From Streptomyces tibetensis (GTDB taxonomy: Bacteria > Actinomycetota > Actinomycetes > Streptomycetales > Streptomycetaceae), in the NCBI RefSeq assembly GCF_007655005.1, contig NZ_SZVW01000009.1:274923-338922 (forward strand): a DNA stretch of 64,000 nt, written 5' to 3'. A program made the translations under genes and the position numbers. This document shows positions 58,713 to 64,000 of this stretch, piece by piece. Below the pieces are notes generated by a model that worked only from the letters and a program-made list of their open reading frames with translations, did no database searches and was not told the DNA's origin. Every line of letters starts with the position of its first letter. Position 1 is the stretch's first letter.

Positions 58713-59990
58713 ATGATATCGCCGTCCGGCCGCCGCCGCCGACCCCGCGCACCCCGTCGCGCCGTGCCCCCGGGGGTGCTGACCCTGGCGGCCCTCCTCG
58801 TCGTCGCGTCCCTGGTGGCGGGCTACGTGGTGCTGAGCCGCTCGGACACCACCACCCCGACCGCCTCCTCGGGGGGTCACAAGGCAGGCTCGGCGAAGCC
58901 GGACCAGGAACCCCGGTGGGACGGCAGGACGAAGGTCCTCGGGGACGGCTCCACCTCCTACACCGGCCCGCGGCACGGGCAGTTGAAGCCGGTGCCGCTC
59001 AAACCGGGCGAGAAGCCGCCGCAGTTCGTCGTCTTCTCCTGGGACGGCGCGCTGCAGGGCGACGACGGGCTCTTCTCGCACTACCGGGAGCTGGCCGAGG
59101 AGTACGACGCCCACATGACCTTCTTCCTCACGGGCATCTACCTCCTGCCCAAGAGCAAGAAGAACCTCTACACCCCGCCCCAGCACGCCAAGGGCTCGGC
59201 GGCGATCAGCTTCGCCACCGACGAGCACATCCGCACCACACTGGAGCAACTCGGCAAGGCGTGGCAGGACGGGAACGAGATCGGCACCCACTTCAACGGC
59301 CACTTCTGCGGCAAGAAGGGCGGCGGCGACTGGAGCGTCGCGGAGTGGAAGAGCGAGATCGACCAGTTCTACGACTTCACCGAGAAGTGGAAGACCAACA
59401 CCGGCTTCCAGGACGTCGACCCCCTGCCGTTCGACGTCAGGAAGGAGGTCACGGGAGGCCGCGCGCCCTGCCTGGAGGGCCAGAAGAACCTGCTGACGGC
59501 CGCCAAGGACTACAAGTGGCGCTACGACGCGAGCTCCGCGGGCGACTTCCAGATATGGCCCGGCAAGAAGAACGGCATCTGGGACTTCCCGCTGCAGATG
59601 CTCCCGTACGAGGGCGGCACGTACCAGGGCCTCTCGATGGACTTCAACTTCCTCTACAACCAGTCCGAGGGGGAGACCGAGGGCGACCCGGCGAAGTACC
59701 CCGAGTGGGAGGAGCAGACCGTCGCCTCCTACATGTCCGGCTTCAACCGCGTGTACTACGGCAGCCGGGCCCCGCTGTTCATCGGCAACCACTTCGAGGA
59801 CTGGAACGGCGGCATCTACATGCGGGCCGTCGACCGGGTCATCAAGGACATGTGCACCAAGAAGGGCGTCAAGTGCGTGTCCTTCAGGGAACTGGCCGAC
59901 TGGCTCGACGTGCAGAAGCCCGGGACCCTGCAACGACTGCGCGGCCTGGACCCGGCACAGTCGCCCGACTGGTCGACCGTCGTGAAGTGA
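58713..59990 (+). CDS. Membrane-anchored NodB-like polysaccharide deacetylase
   Basis: A 425-aa protein. A basic N-terminus and one span (VLTLAALLVVASLVAGYVV) anchor it outside the cell. The deacetylase metal triad is visible: Asp in FVVFSWDGA and two His in IGTHFNGHFCG (HxxxH). HMTFFLTG and PLFIGNHFEDWNGG are further strand blocks of the NodB barrel. The family is divergent from classical NodB, so wall or other acetylated glycans are the plausible substrates. 64 bp after the PBP and likely co-transcribed. Confidence 0.83.
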   Translation: MISPSGRRRRPRAPRRAVPPGVLTLAALLVVASLVAGYVVLSRSDTTTPTASSGGHKAGSAKPDQEPRWDGRTKVLGDGSTSYTGPRHGQLKPVPLKPGEKPPQFVVFSWDGALQGDDGLFSHYRELAEEYDAHMTFFLTGIYLLPKSKKNLYTPPQHAKGSAAISFATDEHIRTTLEQLGKAWQDGNEIGTHFNGHFCGKKGGGDWSVAEWKSEIDQFYDFTEKWKTNTGFQDVDPLPFDVRKEVTGGRAPCLEGQKNLLTAAKDYKWRYDASSAGDFQIWPGKKNGIWDFPLQMLPYEGGTYQGLSMDFNFLYNQSEGETEGDPAKYPEWEEQTVASYMSGFNRVYYGSRAPLFIGNHFEDWNGGIYMRAVDRVIKDMCTKKGVKCVSFRELADWLDVQKPGTLQRLRGLDPAQSPDWSTVVK

Positions 59991-60097
59991 TCAGGTCCGC
60001 AAGAAACAGGCGCAACACCCTTCACAGCGGCCGCACATTCCATGCAAAGATCTCCTACCCCGGTCATCCTTCGGCCGGGGCAAGAGGGGAAACACCA

Positions 60098-61270
60098 GTG
60101 AAATCAAGGAAACTGAGCGGGACGCGCCGCCGCGTCACGATACTCGGGGCCGCGGCGACCTCGGTCGTCGCGGGAGTCGCCCTGCTGCCCAACTGGAGCG
60201 CGGGCGCGGCGGTCAGCGACGATCCGACGGTGGACGCGCGGACCAAGGCCACCTTCCAGCGGCTGGCCGACGCGGTCTTCACCGACCGCACCAACGCCCT
60301 CGTCAAGGGCGGACAGGCCGGCGCGGACAAGCCACTGACCGACGGCTTCTCCGGCGACGTCGCGCTGTCCTCGGGCACGGCACGCACCGAGGACGCCACC
60401 CTGTCCGCGCTGGGGCAGCGCAAGGAGAGGCTGGCGAAGGCCGGCGAGACGTACGGCAAGGCCAGCACCACCGTCACCCTGAACGCCACGCGGGTGACGG
60501 GCCGTACGGCCAAGGCGGACGTCACCGAGACCACGACCCTGACCTACGCCGGAGCCCGGGGCGACGCGCCGAAGACCACCGGATTCCAGGCCCGGCACGA
60601 GCTGACCTTCAAGGCCGACCGGCAGGGCGACTGGCGGCTGACCGGCATCCGCGACACCGACGAGGGTGGTCTCGCGGTGAACACGCTCTCCAAGCCGGCC
60701 CCCGTCAAGGCGACCACCGCCGCCGACAACACCACGCCGAACGCCGCGCGTGCGGCGATCACCCCCAACCCGGCCGCCGCCCCGAAGACCGGCACGACGT
60801 ACGACTACAAGGCCATGGCGGCCTACGCTGAGAAGTACTGGAACGTCTACAACAAGGACTACCCGGACTTCAGCGGGCACGGCGCGGGCGGCGACTGCAC
60901 CAACTTCGTCAGCCAGTCCCTGAAGGCGGGCGGCTGGAAGCACGCCCCCGGCTACGTGTACGACTACACCAAGTGGTTCGGCAACGCCGACATCCAGTCG
61001 GACTCCTTCGTGGGCGTCAACGAGTGGTCCTGGTTCGCCCAGAACTCCAAGCGGACCACGCCGCTCGCCAACGTCTTCCAGCTCGAGGTCGGTGACGTCC
61101 TCCAGATGGACTTCGACCGGGACGGGTCCAAGGACCACACGATGATCGTCACGTACAAGAGCGGCGGTGTGCCGTACGTGACCTACCACTCCAACAACAC
61201 CCTCCGCAGGTCGGTGGCGAGCCTCGTCGCGTCGTACCCGAACGCGTACTACTACGCCTACCGCACCTGA
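60098..61270 (+). CDS. Secreted amidase-domain protein (Amidase_6)
   Basis: A 390-aa exported protein. Twin-arginine-like TRRRVTILGAAATSVVAG leads export. The C-terminal third is an NlpC/P60-like amidase_6 domain: GGDCTNFVSQSLKAGGW holds the nucleophile Cys, GDVLQMDFD and KDHTMIVTYKSG fit the His site, and VTYHSNNTLRRS follows. The N-terminal about 240 residues are of unknown role. It probably cuts wall peptides. GTG at 60098 with GAGGGG; 107 bp after the deacetylase. Confidence 0.84.
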   Translation: MKSRKLSGTRRRVTILGAAATSVVAGVALLPNWSAGAAVSDDPTVDARTKATFQRLADAVFTDRTNALVKGGQAGADKPLTDGFSGDVALSSGTARTEDATLSALGQRKERLAKAGETYGKASTTVTLNATRVTGRTAKADVTETTTLTYAGARGDAPKTTGFQARHELTFKADRQGDWRLTGIRDTDEGGLAVNTLSKPAPVKATTAADNTTPNAARAAITPNPAAAPKTGTTYDYKAMAAYAEKYWNVYNKDYPDFSGHGAGGDCTNFVSQSLKAGGWKHAPGYVYDYTKWFGNADIQSDSFVGVNEWSWFAQNSKRTTPLANVFQLEVGDVLQMDFDRDGSKDHTMIVTYKSGGVPYVTYHSNNTLRRSVASLVASYPNAYYYAYRT

Positions 61271-61289
61271 GAACGGGCGGGGGCCGGGC

Positions 61290-62726
61290 TCAGTGTCCGG
61301 CCCCTCGCTCCTCGCGGATCCCGGAGACCACGTGGGCCACCGCCTGGCGGACCGCTTCCGTCTCCGTGAGGAAGTGCCAGTAGTCGGGGTGGCGGCCCTC
61401 CAGGGTGGCGACGGCGCGGTCCAGGCGGGCCACGGCGTCGTCCAGGGGGCGGGCGTGGCGCGGGTCGGGGGTGTTGCGGCCGGCCATGGCGAGGCGCTGG
61501 GCGTCGCGGATGGCGAAACGGGTGCGGTCGATCTCCTGCTGGGGGTCCTTCTGCACGGCGTTCAGACGGTGCAGCCGGTCGCCCGCGGCGGAGACGGCTT
61601 CGTCGGTGCTGTTCAGCAGCGCCCGCACGGTCGACAGCAGGGCTGTCGCGTCGGCCCAGCGCTGTTCGCCCCGGGCGGTGCGCGCCTCGGCCAGTTTGGT
61701 CTCTGCCCGGCGGACGTTCTCGGCGGCGCTGTCGGGGACGTGTTGCAGGTCCTGCCAGCAGGCCGCGGTGAAGCGGCGGCGCAGTTCGCTCAGGGTCGGT
61801 TCGACCTGCTCGGAGCGGGTGGTGAGGGCCTGGGCGCGGGTGCGCAGGGAGACGAGTCGGTGGTCGATCTCGGCAGCCCGGTCCGGCAGCCGCTCGGCCT
61901 CCACGCGGACCGCCTCGGCCTCACGCGTGACCCGCGCGGCCCGCTCCAGGGTCTGCGGTACGCCGTGCTGTCCGGCGCCCTGGTTCAGCTTGGTCAGCTC
62001 GGGCGAGAGGGAGGCGAGCCGGGCGGCGAGATCGTCCGCCCTGAGCCCGGCGGCGCGTACGGCGTCCAGGGCGTCGGATGCGGCGAGCAGGGACTGGCGG
62101 GCCCGTTCGACCGCGGGGGCGAGCCGGGCCAGCTGGGTCTCGGCCTTGCCGAGGAGGGGCCCGAGGCCCTCGGTGAACCGGTCCAGCTCCTGTTTGACCC
62201 GGCCGAGTTCCTCCTTGGCGGCGGTCAGCTCGGCACGGGCGCGGGAGGCGGCGGAGGCCTCCAGGTCGTCGCGGTCGAGGTCGTGGGCGTCGACGGCGTT
62301 GATGTAGCGGTGGCTGGCCTCGTCGATGCGGTTGCCGAGAGCGTCGAAGTCGGCCACGGCGCGCCGGGCGGCGGGCGAGTCGTCGACGGCGGTGATCGTC
62401 TCGATCGAGATGCGCAGGTCGCGCTGGGCGGTGTCGAGCTCGTAGAACGCGGCGGCGGCGGCGTCCTTCGCCGCCTGGGCCTCGGCCCGCTGGTTCTCGG
62501 CCCGGCCGCCGAACCAGCGCCGGGTGCCCCCGCCCGCGAAGGCGGCGGGCAGCGCCAGCGCGGCCACCAGCGGCAACGCGATCAGGGTGAGCGCGTCCTG
62601 GAGCGGGCGGCCCGGCGTACGGGACGTGGAGCGACGAGTGCGGCCCGGCGTACGGGGGGCGGGGCGACGCGGGCGGTGTGCGCGCGGCGCCGACGGCGAG
62701 TCCGGCTGTCCTGGTGTCGCCGTCAC
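61290..62726 (-). CDS. Membrane-anchored coiled-coil protein of unknown function
   Basis: A 478-aa protein. A basic proline-rich N-terminus with a RTPGR repeat is followed by one span (LTLIALPLVAALALPAAFAG) and then a long series of helices rich in Ala, Arg, Glu and Leu (REAEAVRVEAERLPDRAAEI type) in coiled-coil pattern. Only one Cys (TAACWQDL). I do not recognise a domain; TPM-type or septum-associated coiled coils look similar. GTG at 62726 with GAGAGG. Convergent to the amidase gene, 19 bp apart. Confidence 0.7.
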   Translation of the reverse strand: MTATPGQPDSPSAPRAHRPRRPAPRTPGRTRRSTSRTPGRPLQDALTLIALPLVAALALPAAFAGGGTRRWFGGRAENQRAEAQAAKDAAAAAFYELDTAQRDLRISIETITAVDDSPAARRAVADFDALGNRIDEASHRYINAVDAHDLDRDDLEASAASRARAELTAAKEELGRVKQELDRFTEGLGPLLGKAETQLARLAPAVERARQSLLAASDALDAVRAAGLRADDLAARLASLSPELTKLNQGAGQHGVPQTLERAARVTREAEAVRVEAERLPDRAAEIDHRLVSLRTRAQALTTRSEQVEPTLSELRRRFTAACWQDLQHVPDSAAENVRRAETKLAEARTARGEQRWADATALLSTVRALLNSTDEAVSAAGDRLHRLNAVQKDPQQEIDRTRFAIRDAQRLAMAGRNTPDPRHARPLDDAVARLDRAVATLEGRHPDYWHFLTETEAVRQAVAHVVSGIREERGAGH

Positions 62727-62800
62727 ATCCCTCTCCCGTGCTGTGGTCCACCCTGCCCGGTGTCATTCTCCCACCGGTTATGGACGAACACACGGGCCGG

Positions 62801-63628
62801 TCAGTTCGCTGTTCGGACCGTCACTTTGCCGTCGCCGGTCCGGGCGGACACCACATGGGCGCTGCTGTCGTCGCGGGGCACGGACACCTCCACGCCGCCG
62901 TCGCCGGTCTCGGTGGTCACGCGGTAGCCGGCCCGGGGCACGGCGATGGTCACGGAGCCGTCACCGCTTCGGGACTCCACGCGGTCCGGTACGACGCCGA
63001 GTTCGAGGCGGACCGAGCCGTCACCGGTGTGAGTGCGGACGTCACGGGAGGAGACGTCCGCCCGGATGGATCCGTCGCCGGTGCGCAGCCGCAGGGGACC
63101 GGTGGTGTCGCTGACCCGGATCGACCCGTCGTCGGTGCGCAGCTCGACGGGGCCGGTGGTGTCCGTGACGCGGACGGATCCGTCGCCGGTGCGGATGTTC
63201 AGGGAGTCGTGGAAGCCGCGGGCCCGCACGCTGCCGTCGCCGACCCGGACCTTGACGGTGACGCCGCGGGGCACCTCGATGCGGTGCTTGGCGGAGCAGT
63301 CGACGACGATGCCGGAGCACTTCATTCGCAGGACCAGCCGGTCGTCCCGCAAGGACCAGGTGGCCTTGGGGGCCGTGCCGATGGCGGCCTTGCCCTGGAA
63401 CCAGCGGGTGACCTCGATCTTGCCCGCCGGATGCCGGTCGGCCGCGACGATCTCGAGGGCGGAGTCGTCGGAGTCGACGGTGAGGGTGCGGCCCTGGAGG
63501 CCGAAGGACCGGTGGTCGGGGTCCGTGTCGTCCTCGGCGGACGCCCCGCAGGCGCTGAGCCCCGCGACGAGCACGACGACGGCCCCGGCGAGGGCGGTGG
63601 CGCGGGCAGCGGCGGTGCGTGTGGTCAT
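62801..63628 (-). CDS. DUF4097-type beta-repeat lipoprotein
   Basis: A 275-aa exported lipoprotein: lipobox SACGAS follows the hydrophobic core. The rest is a right-handed beta-repeat with the hexamer GDGS(V/I)R or variants recurring about every 20 residues (VGDGSVRARG, RTGDGSVRVTD, RTDDGSIRVSD, RTGDGSIRADV, HTGDGSVRLEL, RSGDGSVTIAV). This is typical of DUF4097/adhesin-like proteins; their function in actinobacteria is not known. Two Cys (MKCSGIVVDCS) may pair. Confidence 0.85.
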   Translation of the reverse strand: MTTRTAAARATALAGAVVVLVAGLSACGASAEDDTDPDHRSFGLQGRTLTVDSDDSALEIVAADRHPAGKIEVTRWFQGKAAIGTAPKATWSLRDDRLVLRMKCSGIVVDCSAKHRIEVPRGVTVKVRVGDGSVRARGFHDSLNIRTGDGSVRVTDTTGPVELRTDDGSIRVSDTTGPLRLRTGDGSIRADVSSRDVRTHTGDGSVRLELGVVPDRVESRSGDGSVTIAVPRAGYRVTTETGDGGVEVSVPRDDSSAHVVSARTGDGKVTVRTAN

Positions 63629-63836
63629 GACGATCTCCCCCTGGACGGACGACGGGCGCCTCGGGCGCTCTACGACCGTATGGAGCGGGGGCCCGCAGGG
63701 GGATCCGGCACACTCCCGGAATGGGGTGGGGTTAACCCCAGGTGCGGCACCCGCCGCCGCCCTGCGATACGGGTTTGCGGGACCGTGCCCCGGGCAATGT
63801 AGGCTGTCGACTCGTCCTGGGCGTGGCCCGGGATCC

Positions 63837-63908
<72 letters not shown>

Positions 63909-64000
63909 CAACACCGCGTTCAGCGGCAGAGGCCCTCCAGGGATTGGCGGTTTCTAGGGATCGTCGCAACACATGATCGGTTGTGTCAGACGGCGAGCAG

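Overview
The window is high-GC actinobacterial DNA with strong GGAGG-type ribosome binding sites, frequent GTG starts and several possibly leaderless genes. The order fasR-fabD-fabH-acpP-fabF next to a DUF3145 gene, followed by aceE, DUF3052 and tellurium-resistance genes, fits the chromosomal core of a Streptomyces. There is no prophage, transposase, CRISPR array or biosynthetic megacluster. One RNA gene is present, a tRNA-Val(UAC) near the right end.

Left part (1-10 kb): a leftward sugar island. It has a ChvE/MmsA/MmsB-type monosaccharide ABC transporter, a Tat-exported aldose 1-epimerase, a zinc alcohol dehydrogenase, an enolase-superfamily sugar-acid dehydratase and an unrecognised barrel-like protein annotated elsewhere as U32-like. 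A 24-nt motif occurs upstream of two of these genes. A partial PLP aminotransferase lies at the edge. From 10 to 26 kb: a zinc-ribbon membrane protein, a 61-bp tandem repeat, a MarR/oxidoreductase pair with two operator-like palindromes, an Ohr gene broken by a 38-bp hairpin insertion, secreted peptidases, a LysR/RidA pair, a GH3 glucosidase with PA14 insert, a second (cytosolic) aldose epimerase and a lipoprotein SGNH hydrolase.

Middle (26-45 kb): the fatty-acid synthase II operon with its PucR-type activator, a pirin, a serine hydrolase, a MerR/aldo-keto reductase operon, a TetR/DHA2 efflux pair, a potassium channel-like protein, the homodimeric pyruvate dehydrogenase E1 (aceE) and a DUF3052 protein.

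Right part (45-64 kb): a peroxiredoxin followed by the most unusual block, a Ter stress island (45.8-55.2 kb). It holds two TerD proteins, a DUF475/TerC-like membrane protein, a TerA-like protein, a TerD protein with a YGYP-rich tail, a CitE-like C-C lyase, a four-domain phosphoribosyltransferase fusion (PRTase-TRSP-PRTase-PELOTA) and a HAD phosphatase broken by a perfect 61-bp tandem duplication. This matches the predicted Ter-linked nucleotide-like biosynthetic module, whose product is unknown to me. After it come a DedA protein, an FmdB zinc ribbon, a cell-envelope cluster (class A PBP lacking the SxxK lysine, a NodB-like deacetylase and an amidase-domain protein), a coiled-coil membrane protein, a DUF4097 lipoprotein and the tRNA.
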